64,000 nucleotides of DNA from Promineifilum sp. (lineage in GTDB: Bacteria > Chloroflexota > Anaerolineae > Promineifilales > Promineifilaceae), in the NCBI GenBank assembly GCA_017983515.1, contig JAGOBF010000002.1:124001-188000 (forward strand), in the 5' to 3' direction. Below, piece by piece: positions 1 to 10,204 of this stretch. The notes below the pieces were generated by a model. The model was given only the letters and a program-made list of their open reading frames with translations, did no database searches and was not told the DNA's origin. The position numbers and the translations under genes are program-made. Numbering within the stretch: position 1 is the stretch's first letter; every line of letters starts with the position of its first letter.

Positions 1-243
1 GACGATTCAACCAGCGCCGTCGATAGCGAGACGGAAGATCAAATTCAGCGCGCCATTCGGCACGCTTCGGCAAACCGAACCACGTTTCTCATCACCCACC
101 GCTTGTCGCAGATACGATGGGCCGATCTGGTGTTGGTGTTACGCAAGGGACGTCTGGAGGCGGTGGGCGATCATCAGACCTTGATGGAAACATCGCCGGC
201 CTATCGACTCATTTTTGAGCAGTACGAGCTATCCGACGGCTAG
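1..243 (+). CDS. ABC transporter ATP-binding protein, C-terminal fragment
   Basis: This is the last 80 codons of a gene that begins before the window. The reading frame opens with [12 protein letters not shown], the D-loop/Walker B continuation of an ABC ATPase, and continues to [12 protein letters not shown], which carries the switch (H-loop) histidine. It ends in the [20 protein letters not shown] pattern typical of exporter-type ABC proteins of the MsbA/LmrA kind, where the nucleotide-binding domain is fused behind a six-helix membrane domain. The membrane part and the substrate are outside the window, so the cargo cannot be named. The next gene starts 7 nt after its stop and probably shares its transcript. 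Confidence 0.9.
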   Translation, partial: DDSTSAVDSETEDQIQRAIRHASANRTTFLITHRLSQIRWADLVLVLRKGRLEAVGDHQTLMETSPAYRLIFEQYELSDG

Positions 244-250
244 GAGAAGT

Positions 251-478
251 ATGGCGCCACTCGTATACTACTGCCGCTGGCGAGGAGCCAAGCTTCGATT
301 GCAAGGTCGTGATGGTCACCAGGTATGGGGTTGGCTGGCGTTTCCAAAGGAGGATGGTGGAGATTCCATCCCTTTCCAATTCGATACGAATACCTGGGAA
401 CTAGCGTTGGGCGAGGGCGAGCGGATGGAGCATTATCAATTGGATGAGATGGGCGTTGTCGTGCCTGCCGGCTCCTGA
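251..478 (+). CDS. Small hypothetical protein (75 aa)
   Basis: I do not recognise this protein. An ATG at 251 is preceded by AGGAG at 242-246, which overlaps the stop codon of the upstream ABC transporter, so the two are probably translated from one mRNA. The frame remains open upstream to 215, but that part lies inside the transporter gene and has no ribosome site. The product has no membrane segment or Cys-rich motif. It has a WGWLAF stretch, a run of acidic residues and a C-terminal VVVPAGS. Its stop lies 7 nt from the end of the convergent relA-type gene. The clean ribosome site supports a real gene; function is unknown. Confidence 0.6.
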   Translation: MAPLVYYCRWRGAKLRLQGRDGHQVWGWLAFPKEDGGDSIPFQFDTNTWELALGEGERMEHYQLDEMGVVVPAGS

Positions 479-485
479 TTGCCGC

Positions 486-2807
486 CTATGACCAGTGCCG
501 GCGCTCAACCTTGAGCACCTTGCGCAAATTCCCAAGTTTGGTCATCAGCCAGTTGAGTTGATTGATGTCGGCCACCTCAGCGATCAGATAAACAGTCATC
601 AGATTATCCGAGGTTACCAGCTTGGTCTTGGGCACGTTGATCTGCTGGCCGCGCAACGTGGAGACCAGGTCTTCGATGAGCGTGCCACGCCGAAAGGCGG
701 TAACAACGATCGGGATAGGATACCGTTCATCTTCCGTTCCCCACTCGACCTCGATAAATCGTTCTGTATCCCGGATGTTCTGTAATTGGTCGCAGTTTTG
801 CGAGTGGATGCTGACGCCTTGGCCGCGCGTGATGTAGCCAATGATAGGATCGGGCGGCAGTGGATTGCAGCATCCGGCAAAGCGAGTATATAAACCTTCG
901 ACGCCGCGAACCGTTAGGCCCTTCCGCTTGGGAGAAGGGGGTTTGAACAGCGGCAGCAGTTCTTCGTCCTCGGCGCGCAAGGACTGCTGCATCAGGGCGA
1001 TGGCGCCCGTGATTTTGACGGCGTGAATATCCCCGAAGCCGACCTTGGACAAGAATTCATCCAGGTTATTGAACTTGAGCGCCCGGCCGATGTCCTCGAC
1101 GGTGAAAACATCGGTTAAGCCCAGACGTTTCAGCTCGCGCTGGACGACCTCTCGCCCCTGAGCGATATTTTGCGCGCGCTCCTGTTGCCGGAACCATTGG
1201 CGGATCTTGCTGCGGGTGCGCGAGCTTCCGGTGTATCCCAGACTGGGACTCATCCAGTCACGACTTGGCCCGCCTCGCTTACCCTCGATGATCTCGACTT
1301 TGTCGCCGGACTGTAGCTGGTAATCGATCCCTACCGGTTTGCCGTTGACCCGCGCTCCACGACAACGGTGGCCCAGTTCGGTATGGATTTGATAGGCGTA
1401 GTCGATTGGCGTCGAACCGGCCGCCAGGTCGATTACTTGCCCGGTAGGGGTGTAGACGTGGATTCGCTCATCCGGTTTATCGACTTCGATGAAGTCCTCG
1501 CCGTCTTCCTCGTCTTCCTGGAGATTCACGAGTAAGTCGCGAAGATTCTGGATTTGTTTTTGGGCGGCCGAGCTGACTACGTTTTGCTCCTTATAGGCCC
1601 AGTGAGCGGCGATGCCGCGCTCGGCTTCTTCGTGCATTCGCAACGTGCGGATTTGCACTTCCAGAACCTGCTTCGTTTCCGAATTGATGACCGCCGTATG
1701 CAGGGACTTATAGCCGTTGGCCTTGGGCGAGGCGATGTAGTCGTCGAATTCGCCTTGAATCGGCGTCCACAGGTTGTGGACAGCGCCTAATACTTGATAG
1801 CATAAATCGCGCTCCAGATCCTCCCGCTCCTTTTTGGCTCTGGCGATTTGCCGTTTGTTAGCGGGCGTGTGAGGCTTGTCGTTTTCGTCCTTGGACGTTG
1901 CCGCCTCCTGCGGCTCGATAATGACGCGGATAGCCTCGATGTCGTAGATCTTGCTGACGTCCTTTACCCCCAGGCCCTTGCGCTGCATTTTTCGATAGAT
2001 CGAATAGATATGCTTGGGTCGCCCGGTGACCGTGGTATTCAGGTCCATGTTTTTCAAGCGCTTTTGCAAGCGAGTAGCCGCCCGTTCGACCTTCATCGCG
2101 CGCGATATTTTGTCTTTGTCTACGTGTCGGGCGATAGCCAGGTACTGTTCCGGCTCAAGATAACTGAAGGCATTATCTTCCAGTTGGGATTTCAAATGCC
2201 AGATACCCAGCCGATTGGCCAGCGGCGCGTAGATTTTCATGGCTTCAAAGGCCACTTCGCGCTTCATGGCCGGCGGTAGCCTGTCCGCGCGGCGCAGGTC
2301 TTGCAGACAGTCGATCATTCGAATCACGATGATACGAATATCCCCGTCGATGATCGTCAACAACGCCTTGCGGATCGCTTCCAATCCCTCCTGGTTGGGG
2401 CCGGCTCCGCCTCGGGCTTCATTCTCCAACCATTTGCGGCCGGCTTCCTTGGAATGGTTGTCTAATGTATTGATGCCCTTGATCAGGCCGGTGACCTCGT
2501 GGCCGAATTGATTCGCTAGATTCTTTTCCGAAACGCCTGTGAAGGGCTGGAGAGCATCATGCAGCAGCGCCGCGATAATGGTGTCCGCGTCCTCAATGCC
2601 CAGTTCCGCCAGAGAGGCGGCCACTTGTTGACCGTGCTCCAGGTATGTTTCCCCGGACGCGCGCTCTTGGTCGCCATAGGCCTTCTTGGCGAACTGCAAC
2701 GCGCTGTGAATGCGTTCTCGTTCGGTGTCATTAGCCTGACGCGGGACCAGCTTTTTGGGCAGTCCTTCCGCGACAAGTTCCTCAAATTGTATCATGAGGC
2801 ACATCAA
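486..2807 (-). CDS. relA: RelA/SpoT-family (p)ppGpp synthetase, hydrolase site degenerate
   Basis: This 773-residue protein has the long RSH architecture: HD domain (about 30-200), synthetase (about 255-400), TGS (448-507), a Cys-containing region (CC at 646-647, C672) and a C-terminal ACT domain (about 697-770). It makes the stringent-response alarmone (p)ppGpp from GTP/GDP and ATP. In the HD domain H58 and H83-D84 are kept, but the Glu-Asp pair expected after HDxx reads Q87-P88, and the ADRLHNMRT-like helix reads IDCLQDLRRA, so hydrolysis is doubtful. The synthetase loop reads EFDD (353-356), the EXDD form known from synthetase-only RelA, not the RXKD form of bifunctional enzymes. A charged insertion of about 35 residues (298-335) splits the synthetase core. 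The ATG at 2807 is used; an in-frame Met 4 codons later is possible. Confidence 0.93.
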   Translation of the reverse strand: MMCLMIQFEELVAEGLPKKLVPRQANDTERERIHSALQFAKKAYGDQERASGETYLEHGQQVAASLAELGIEDADTIIAALLHDALQPFTGVSEKNLANQFGHEVTGLIKGINTLDNHSKEAGRKWLENEARGGAGPNQEGLEAIRKALLTIIDGDIRIIVIRMIDCLQDLRRADRLPPAMKREVAFEAMKIYAPLANRLGIWHLKSQLEDNAFSYLEPEQYLAIARHVDKDKISRAMKVERAATRLQKRLKNMDLNTTVTGRPKHIYSIYRKMQRKGLGVKDVSKIYDIEAIRVIIEPQEAATSKDENDKPHTPANKRQIARAKKEREDLERDLCYQVLGAVHNLWTPIQGEFDDYIASPKANGYKSLHTAVINSETKQVLEVQIRTLRMHEEAERGIAAHWAYKEQNVVSSAAQKQIQNLRDLLVNLQEDEEDGEDFIEVDKPDERIHVYTPTGQVIDLAAGSTPIDYAYQIHTELGHRCRGARVNGKPVGIDYQLQSGDKVEIIEGKRGGPSRDWMSPSLGYTGSSRTRSKIRQWFRQQERAQNIAQGREVVQRELKRLGLTDVFTVEDIGRALKFNNLDEFLSKVGFGDIHAVKITGAIALMQQSLRAEDEELLPLFKPPSPKRKGLTVRGVEGLYTRFAGCCNPLPPDPIIGYITRGQGVSIHSQNCDQLQNIRDTERFIEVEWGTEDERYPIPIVVTAFRRGTLIEDLVSTLRGQQINVPKTKLVTSDNLMTVYLIAEVADINQLNWLMTKLGNLRKVLKVERRHWS

Positions 2808-2995
2808 TGCCCGACGGCCGTCAGTTTGGCCGCCGGGGCTGTCTATTCATGCTATTTAGTTCGTCAATTAAAGACCGCTCTGATCGGATTGGCGGCCGCT
2901 GGCTCAGAAGCGATGGGGCCGGACAAGAATCGGCGGTGTCTCCGAGCGATGAGACCGTTGCTGAGCGCGGGGAGTCTGCGCCCTACAACAGGTGA

Positions 2996-3367
2996 TCAGG
3001 TGGAAGCCGAAGCGTCGGCTATGTCGGCATTCATATCGTCGACGGCCCGTTCCACGTGTTCCTTGGTCTGGTCAACTTGATCCTTACCGGCATCCAGCAC
3101 GATACGCACTTGGTCCTGGACCTGTTCGGAGAGGCCCTGGGCGCGGCTACGGGTATCCGAAAGGATGGAGGTTGCCTTGTCGCGATATTCTCGCGCGTAG
3201 CTGTCGGCCGAGCTGCGTAATTCATCGCTGGTCGACATGATCTGGTGCCTGGTCGACTCGCCGGATTGCGGTGCCAGAATGAGCGCCGTCGCCGCACCGA
3301 CAAGCGCGCCGATGACAAAACCGGCCAGGAAAGAGCCGAGTTCACTTTCGTTATTTTGCATATCCAT
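2996..3367 (-). CDS. YtxH-domain protein
   Basis: This 123-residue protein has one N-terminal glycine/alanine-rich membrane segment (about residues 12-32, FLAGFVIGALVGAATALILA) followed by APQSGESTR, the hallmark of the YtxH family. The rest is a long, charged, probably coiled-coil helix, with an acidic C-terminus. YtxH-like proteins are often general-stress or envelope-associated, but no biochemical role is established. It lies 14 nt downstream of the next membrane protein gene on the same strand, so they are probably cotranscribed. About 190 nt separate it from the alarmone synthetase downstream. Confidence 0.8.
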   Translation of the reverse strand: MDMQNNESELGSFLAGFVIGALVGAATALILAPQSGESTRHQIMSTSDELRSSADSYAREYRDKATSILSDTRSRAQGLSEQVQDQVRIVLDAGKDQVDQTKEHVERAVDDMNADIADASAST

Positions 3368-3381
3368 TCTCCTAGAATCGC

Positions 3382-3846
3382 CTACTTACCCAGATTCCGT
3401 CGTGGATCGCCAAATAGCGTCGCCACGCCGCGCCGTAAACCAGCCATATAGCTGCTGGCCTTTGTCACCGGCCCCAACACATTTTCGCTCATGAAAACGG
3501 TGGTGCCGCGAATCGTGCCCAATGTATCGTTTGTCTTCAACAGGATCGGCTTTAACTCAAACTCGAGCATGTTGATCAGGCGAATAATGCTTATCAGCAA
3601 CAAGATGAGAACGATGCCCGACAAGCAAGACATGATCCCCAGGGTGATAATAAATATATCCCGTACGACGATGATCGTAGAGGCATAGTTTAGAGCCAAA
3701 TAGACCAACAAGGCGACAAACAAGGTCGCCACGATCAGGGTGACGACTACGCCGACGATAATATATTTGATCGGAACAAGTGGTTCACGCTGAACGATCT
3801 CTTCAGTTGTTATAGGCGAGACCGCATAGGATGCTTCATTCATCAT
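3382..3846 (-). CDS. Two-helix membrane protein, function unknown
   Basis: The product is 154 residues with two strong hydrophobic segments (about 27-52 and 62-90) and a cytosolic-looking C-terminal tail. The tail pattern (LKPILLKTNDTLGTIRGTTV, then a Lys/Arg-rich end) resembles proteins that accompany YtxH genes and DUF948-like envelope proteins, but I cannot assign a family with certainty. It sits between a small membrane protein gene 52 nt upstream and the YtxH gene 14 nt downstream, so it likely belongs to an envelope or stress operon. Confidence 0.7.
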   Translation of the reverse strand: MMNEASYAVSPITTEEIVQREPLVPIKYIIVGVVVTLIVATLFVALLVYLALNYASTIIVVRDIFIITLGIMSCLSGIVLILLLISIIRLINMLEFELKPILLKTNDTLGTIRGTTVFMSENVLGPVTKASSYMAGLRRGVATLFGDPRRNLGK

Positions 3847-3898
3847 ATGATCCCCAAATGACTAGTATAGCAGGAATGTATGCCCGTCCCAATTGTCC

Positions 3899-4174
3899 TC
3901 ATGAATCCTGTCCTACCAGCCACCAGGCAGCCAGCAGCGCCACCCATGCTCCCACGCTGGCACTCGCCAAATGAATCTTGCCCAACTTTAATAGTTCGAA
4001 GTTCAGAAAATCGCCGATAAATTGCCCGATGAAAAAGCCGATCCACGCGGCAATGAGATAGGCGATGATTCGTCGCACCGGCCCGCCGAAGACGAAATGG
4101 AAAGCCGCCCCATAGATGCTGGCTAACAGAAACCCCAATACCAACCCTGATGCCGACCCCGGTATGGCGATCAT
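3899..4174 (-). CDS. Small membrane protein translationally coupled to mnmA
   Basis: The ATG at 4174 overlaps the TGA of mnmA (ATGA, 4171-4174), so translation is probably coupled. A longer frame to 4261 exists but would run inside mnmA. The 91-residue product has three hydrophobic segments separated by short loops, including a central VRRIIAYLIAAWIGFFIGQF. I recognise no family. Its fixed overlap with the tRNA thiolase gene is probably operon packing and does not prove a functional link. Confidence 0.65.
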   Translation of the reverse strand: MIAIPGSASGLVLGFLLASIYGAAFHFVFGGPVRRIIAYLIAAWIGFFIGQFIGDFLNFELLKLGKIHLASASVGAWVALLAAWWLVGQDS

Positions 4175-5337
4175 TTGTTTGCCGCTTCCTCGGCCGCGGC
4201 CGTTTGCCCACGCGCGTCGTTGGGTTGAACGCCGTCGCGGATGAGGCCACCCCCCAGACACGTGTCGCCTTCATAGAAAACCGCCGCCTGGCCCGGCGTC
4301 ACTCCAAGCACCGGCGTGCTGAAGGTGACATGGGCCTGATTCCCGTCGAGCGGTGTGACTACAGACTGTACCGGCGCGGCCATATAGCGGATCTTGACTT
4401 CGGCGCGGATGGGGCCGGCCGGCGGGCGGCCGGCGATCCAGTTGACGTCGCGCGCGACTAGTTCTCCCACGCCCAGTGCTGCGCGTGGGCCGACGATGAG
4501 TGCGTTGCGGGTGGTATCCTTGCCGAGGACAAACAACGGCTCGGCGGCGGCGATACCCAGGCCTTTTCTCTGACCGATGGTGTAGAATGGCAAACCTTCA
4601 TGCTGTCCCAACTCGCGCCCGTTCAGGTCGAGGATCGGGCCGGGGGGATGGTCTTGGGGACTGTAGTCGCGAATGAATCGCCGGTAATCCCCGTCGTTCA
4701 GAAAACAGAGATCCTGGCTCTCCTGTTTCGATGCGACCGGCAATCCGTGCTCGCGCGCCAGTTGACGCACCTCATCCTTGGTGTACTCGCCGATGGGAAA
4801 CAGCACGTGGGCCAGTTGTTCCTGTCGAAAAGTGTGCAGCACGTAGGACTGATCCTTGTGACTGTCCTTGCCCTGCTTCAGAAGATAGCTCCCGTCCTCG
4901 CGCACTACCCGCGCGTAATGGCCGGTCGCCAGGAAATCGGCATTCAGGGCGAGCGCCCGATCCAGCAAATAGGTAAAGCGTATTTGCCGGTTGCATTCGA
5001 CACAGGGGTTAGGCGTGCGGCCGGCATCATGTTCATCCAGGAAAAACTGGACGATGGTTTGTCGGAAATGCTGCTGCACGTCCGCGACGTATAAAGGGAT
5101 GCCCAGCCGGTCGGCCACGCGGCGGGCATCGGCCATCTGGTCGGGAGTGCAGCAGCGGTTGGCCGGGGTAGCCGGCCCGCTGCCCGATTCGCTCCACAAG
5201 CGCATCATCATGCCGATGACTTCGTACCCCTGCTGGACGAGCAAAGCGGCCGCGACAGAACTGTCGACGCCGCCGCTCATGGCCACGACCACGCGCGGCC
5301 GGCTATGGTCGCGGGGATCAAGTGGTGATTCGTTCAT
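4171..5337 (-). CDS. mnmA: tRNA-specific 2-thiouridylase MnmA
   Basis: MnmA adds sulfur to C2 of wobble uridine 34 in the Lys, Glu and Gln tRNAs, using ATP to adenylate the base and sulfur relayed from a cysteine desulfurase. The 388-residue protein starts with the PP-loop AMSGGVDSS (about residues 19-27). The catalytic cysteines are visible in NPCVECN (about 110) and SQDLCFLND (about 211), followed by YTIGQRKGLG and the C-terminal beta-barrel. Length and order fit the family. It lies 4 nt downstream of a cysteine desulfurase gene, which is its expected sulfur donor, and overlaps the next small gene. Confidence 0.96.
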   Translation of the reverse strand: MNESPLDPRDHSRPRVVVAMSGGVDSSVAAALLVQQGYEVIGMMMRLWSESGSGPATPANRCCTPDQMADARRVADRLGIPLYVADVQQHFRQTIVQFFLDEHDAGRTPNPCVECNRQIRFTYLLDRALALNADFLATGHYARVVREDGSYLLKQGKDSHKDQSYVLHTFRQEQLAHVLFPIGEYTKDEVRQLAREHGLPVASKQESQDLCFLNDGDYRRFIRDYSPQDHPPGPILDLNGRELGQHEGLPFYTIGQRKGLGIAAAEPLFVLGKDTTRNALIVGPRAALGVGELVARDVNWIAGRPPAGPIRAEVKIRYMAAPVQSVVTPLDGNQAHVTFSTPVLGVTPGQAAVFYEGDTCLGGGLIRDGVQPNDARGQTAAAEEAANK

Positions 5338-5341
5338 CAGC

Positions 5342-6544
5342 TCAAACGGCGACTTGATAACCCGCCTCCAGTGCCGACAATTTCTGAACAGTTTCGATGA
5401 TTGCGCCGAGCGTATAATCGATTTCGGCGTTCGTGTTCTGTGTGCCCAGCGTCAGACGTAGCCCGCCCGTTGTCCATTCCGGCGACAACCCCACTGATTG
5501 CAGGACGGCCGAAGGTTTGGGGTCGCCGCTGCTACAGGCCGAGCCGCTGCCGGCGGCGATTCCGGCTACGTCGAGATGGATCAACAAGTCATTGCCGCTA
5601 ATCCCGCGAAAAGCGAAGCTGGCGTGATGTGGCAATCGCTCGGTCGGATGTCCGGTGATGATGCATTGGTTGGGCAGAGCGGAGGGCAGTTCGATCAACA
5701 GCCTGTCGCGTAATGGAAGGACGTGGGCCAGGCGGGCATCACGTTCGGCTGCGGCCAGTCTGAGCGCTTCGGCCGCGCCGACGATGAGGGGTACATTGAG
5801 CGTACCGGCCCGCCGACTGTCCTCCTGGCTGCCGCCCGTCTGGGACGAAATCAGGTCTACACCCGGGCGAACGATGAGGATGCCGACCCCCTTCGGCCCA
5901 TAAAATTTATGTGGGGCGATGGTCATCAGATCGACCGGCTCGGTGTTGAGCTGCCACGGCCGCGCGGCGATGAGCTGGACGGCGTCGGTATGGAAGAGGA
6001 TATCTCGCGAACGGGCCAGTGCGCCGATCTCCGCCCAGGGCTCGATGGTGCCGATCTCGTTATTGGCGGCCATCACGCTGATTAGCGACGTGTCCGGGCG
6101 AAGCGCCGCTTCCACGTCGCTTAGGCGCACGCGGCCGAATCGATCCGTCGGCAAAATAGTCAGTTCGTAACCGAAGTAGTCCCGTAATTGGCGGGCCGTC
6201 TCCAGCACGGCGCTATGCTCAATGGCGCTGACAATGAGATGCTCGCCTTGTCCGGCGGCTCGCGCGGCGGACATCACCCCACGCAAGGCGAGATTATTGC
6301 TCTCGGAACCGCAACCGGTAAAAACGACTGCCTCCGCGTCAGTGCCCAAAACGTCGGCCACCGTCCGGCGGGCATCCTCGACGGCGCGAGCGGCATGATA
6401 ACCCGTGCGATGATGCGATGACGGATTGCCGAATTGCTCGCTCCAGAAAGGAGCCATCGCCGCCACGACCGCCGGATGGACCGGTGTGGTAGCGCTGTGA
6501 TCAAGATAAATAGCATTTTGTCGCATGTTGTTATCCCCGGTCAT
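5342..6544 (-). CDS. Cysteine desulfurase (IscS/NifS class)
   Basis: This PLP enzyme removes sulfur from L-cysteine to give alanine and an enzyme persulfide. The 400-residue protein shows YLDHSATTPVHP near the start, TGCGSESNNLAL, HTDAVQ, the PLP lysine in PHKFYGPKGVG (about residue 212) and the persulfide cysteine in GSACSSGDPKPS (about 335). The short SGSACSSG loop fits NifS/IscS proteins rather than SufS. The ATG at 6544 overlaps the kinase stop (ATGA). A second Met at 6526 is closer to the family's usual start, so the true start is one of these two. The neighbour mnmA suggests tRNA thiolation as its main job. Confidence 0.93.
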   Translation of the reverse strand: MTGDNNMRQNAIYLDHSATTPVHPAVVAAMAPFWSEQFGNPSSHHRTGYHAARAVEDARRTVADVLGTDAEAVVFTGCGSESNNLALRGVMSAARAAGQGEHLIVSAIEHSAVLETARQLRDYFGYELTILPTDRFGRVRLSDVEAALRPDTSLISVMAANNEIGTIEPWAEIGALARSRDILFHTDAVQLIAARPWQLNTEPVDLMTIAPHKFYGPKGVGILIVRPGVDLISSQTGGSQEDSRRAGTLNVPLIVGAAEALRLAAAERDARLAHVLPLRDRLLIELPSALPNQCIITGHPTERLPHHASFAFRGISGNDLLIHLDVAGIAAGSGSACSSGDPKPSAVLQSVGLSPEWTTGGLRLTLGTQNTNAEIDYTLGAIIETVQKLSALEAGYQVAV

Positions 6545-8628
6545 ACTTGGGCGACCGGAAGGCGAACCGTAAATGTTGAGCCTTTTCCCAGGGTGCTTTG
6601 GACCGCGATATGTCCATTATAGTTCTTGAGATTCTCTTTTACCATATAGAGACCGAGGCCGGTTCCGGCAATGCCGCGCTCGACGGCCGATTGGGCGCGG
6701 TAAAAGCGTTTGAACAAGTTGTTCATCGCTTCCGGGGGAATCCCGATGCCCTCGTCCGTCACCTCGACGATAACGATCCCATTATCCTGCCAGGCCGCCA
6801 GCTGAATGCTGCCAGACGGCGTGAACTTGATGGCGTTATCGAGCAGGTTTTTCAGGGTCATATCATAGACGTCGCTATTGCCCATGACCGGGGGCAGGTC
6901 CGTCTCGATCCGTTGCCGGAACAGCAGCCCCTTCTGTACGGCGCGGTCAACAAGCGGCGGTAACGTTTCGTCGAAGACCGGATTCAACCACACCGGTTCC
7001 GGGCTGCGGCGCATTTCTCGCGCCTCCAGCTTGGCCAGGTCCAGCATCTGCCGAACCATGCGTTGCAGCCGGTCGCTTTCGCGCTCGATCACGCCCAGAA
7101 AGCGCTCCGACTTTTCCGGGTCGCGAGCCTTTCCTTCGCGCAGCAAACGGGAATACATCAATATCGTTGCCAATGGTGTGCGCAGTTCGTGGACAATGCC
7201 TTGGAACAAGTCGTCGCGCATTCGCTCTACTTCGCGAATTTGAGTCAGATCGCTGAACACCAGGATCGCTTCGTTGACCGATCCATGTTCGTTGTCTACC
7301 GGCGCGCCGCTGATCAGGATCGGCAGTGATCGCCCCGCCGGCTGCGGAATTTCGGCCGTGAGATGGATGTTGGCTTCCGTGGAATTGAGCATACGGCTGA
7401 TCAGGGCATCGATCTCTCCCTTTTCGAGACGCACCAGCTCGCGCAACGGCTCGCCGACCAACTCGTCAAATTGTCCGGCTATCAAAGTCGAAAACGCGCT
7501 GTTCGCCTTGGTGATGATGCCCTCGCGGTTGACCGTCACCAGGCCTTCGGACATGCTGGCGAAAAGGGTTTCTATACGACGTTTTTCGGCCAGTACGTCG
7601 GCATGAAGGTTGGCATTTTCGATGGCGGCCGCCAATGGCCCACCCAGGCCCTGCATCAACTCCAGGTCATGAGTGGTGAACTTCCCAAACTGGCGGTTGA
7701 TGGCCTGGAGCACGCCGATGGTGCGGTCATCCACTCTCAGGGGGATACATATCATCGACGACGTTCGAAAACCGGAACGCCGGTCGACGCCTGAGAAAAA
7801 TCGCTGGTCCGAATAGGTGTTGTTGATAATGACCGGTTCTTGATGTTCGGCTACCCAACCGGCTATGCCCTCACCGCGCGAAAGACGAATCGGCGGCAGG
7901 CGCTGGAACTCAGGCCCGAATAAGGTTCCCACGAAGACGATGTCGCCCGTGATCGGCTCGACCAGGCCGATGGAAAGCGTCTCCACGTTCAGGGTTTGCC
8001 GGACGGGGCCGGTGAGCAATTGATAAATTTGCTCCACGTTCAGCGTCGAGCTTAGGGCGCGGCTGACGTCGGAGATGACCGCAAACTCGATGGTGCGACG
8101 GTCGACTTCCTGCCGCAAGCCGGCCCTGTCCAGAAAAATGACCATGAGATCGACGATCTGTTGAATCGTCCGGGGCTGTGCCGGAGCGGACTCCGGCGGA
8201 TCGATCAGGACGAGGATCGCCGCTGGAAAGGCATTGTCGGCGCGACCTGCCCGCGTCAGTCCCACGACCATGAGCCGGCTCTTTGTTTCCAGCCACAGCC
8301 GACTTGAGATGACCTCTAAAGCCGGCCGCTCCAGCTTGTCGATGTAAACGGGATGGGTGTAGTCCATCAGGACTTCGAAGCCGGCCTCCTCCTGCGTCCA
8401 GCGATGTTGAAACGTGTGACCGTTTGGATTCGCCAGCCACAAGTCATAGCATTTCGACTCCGTGTCGGCTACGGCTATAAGGGTTCGGGTGCCCATGTAG
8501 CGGGCAACGTGGTGTGAAAAGCGAGCGCAGACGAAATGAATGTCGAAAACGTCTCGCAAATCATCCACCACATCCTGCCAAAGTTCATGTAAATCGTGGC
8601 TTTGTTGTGGCTGCACACCCACGATCAT
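6541..8628 (-). CDS. Soluble sensor histidine kinase with GAF and PAS domains
   Basis: The 695-residue protein has no membrane segment. An N-terminal GAF-like region (about 20-150) is followed by a clear GAF domain (about 190-345), a PAS domain opening with IETLFASMSEGLVTVN (about 350-460), then the dimerisation domain with the phosphoacceptor His in IVHELRTPLATI (about 480). The ATPase domain carries LKNLLDNAIKFTPSG, DEGIGIPPE and GTGLGLYMVKENL. No response regulator is encoded nearby, so its output partner is unknown. A -10-like TATAAA lies 7 nt before the ATG with no ribosome site, suggesting a leaderless mRNA. It opens an operon whose next members are the cysteine desulfurase and MnmA, an unusual combination. 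Confidence 0.92.
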   Translation of the reverse strand: MIVGVQPQQSHDLHELWQDVVDDLRDVFDIHFVCARFSHHVARYMGTRTLIAVADTESKCYDLWLANPNGHTFQHRWTQEEAGFEVLMDYTHPVYIDKLERPALEVISSRLWLETKSRLMVVGLTRAGRADNAFPAAILVLIDPPESAPAQPRTIQQIVDLMVIFLDRAGLRQEVDRRTIEFAVISDVSRALSSTLNVEQIYQLLTGPVRQTLNVETLSIGLVEPITGDIVFVGTLFGPEFQRLPPIRLSRGEGIAGWVAEHQEPVIINNTYSDQRFFSGVDRRSGFRTSSMICIPLRVDDRTIGVLQAINRQFGKFTTHDLELMQGLGGPLAAAIENANLHADVLAEKRRIETLFASMSEGLVTVNREGIITKANSAFSTLIAGQFDELVGEPLRELVRLEKGEIDALISRMLNSTEANIHLTAEIPQPAGRSLPILISGAPVDNEHGSVNEAILVFSDLTQIREVERMRDDLFQGIVHELRTPLATILMYSRLLREGKARDPEKSERFLGVIERESDRLQRMVRQMLDLAKLEAREMRRSPEPVWLNPVFDETLPPLVDRAVQKGLLFRQRIETDLPPVMGNSDVYDMTLKNLLDNAIKFTPSGSIQLAAWQDNGIVIVEVTDEGIGIPPEAMNNLFKRFYRAQSAVERGIAGTGLGLYMVKENLKNYNGHIAVQSTLGKGSTFTVRLPVAQV

Positions 8629-8635
8629 ACCGGCA

Positions 8636-8641
8636 TTTATA
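8636..8641 (-). promoter_or_regulatory. -10 element of the kinase-desulfurase-mnmA operon (leaderless)
   Basis: On the minus strand TATAAA ends 7 nt before the ATG at 8628, and there is no purine-rich ribosome site in between. I see no good -35 at 17-18 nt. This is one of the promoter-to-ATG arrangements that suggest leaderless transcription here. Confidence 0.5.
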
Positions 8642-8710
8642 CTGATCGGCCACCAGAGCGGCGGGCGGCACGTTCTCCTCTAATTCAGTCATGAGTGACG
8701 GCTCGCAAGC

Positions 8711-8739
8711 TTGCGAGAAAGGGGTGGATTTTGTATAGT
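8711..8739 (+). promoter_or_regulatory. Predicted sigma-70-type promoter of eno
   Basis: TTGCGA (8711-8716) and TATAGT (8734-8739) are separated by 17 nt. Transcription would start near 8746, leaving a leader of about 45 nt that contains the AAGGAG ribosome site before the enolase ATG at 8791. Confidence 0.6.
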
Positions 8740-8772
8740 CAGGAGTGCCGCAAGCGTATTTCATCTTTTTAA

Positions 8773-10077
<1,305 letters not shown>

Positions 10078-10152
10078 GTTAACGGTCGCCCACCCGGCGA
10101 AAAGTGATTGCGCCCTAGCCGTATGGAGGATGCGCGCCACCGCCGGTTTCCT

Positions 10153-10158
10153 TATAAT
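10153..10158 (+). promoter_or_regulatory. -10 element of the clpP-like gene
   Basis: A consensus TATAAT sits 46 nt before the ATG at 10205. The -35 region is not recognisable. Its position rules out the longer frame that begins at 10130 and supports the start at 10205, where GGAG at 10191-10194 acts as the ribosome site. Confidence 0.5.
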
Positions 10159-10204
10159 CAATCCGCAAGGAGCCATCATCCCGGCTCTGAGGAGAATTTA
10201 CAGT

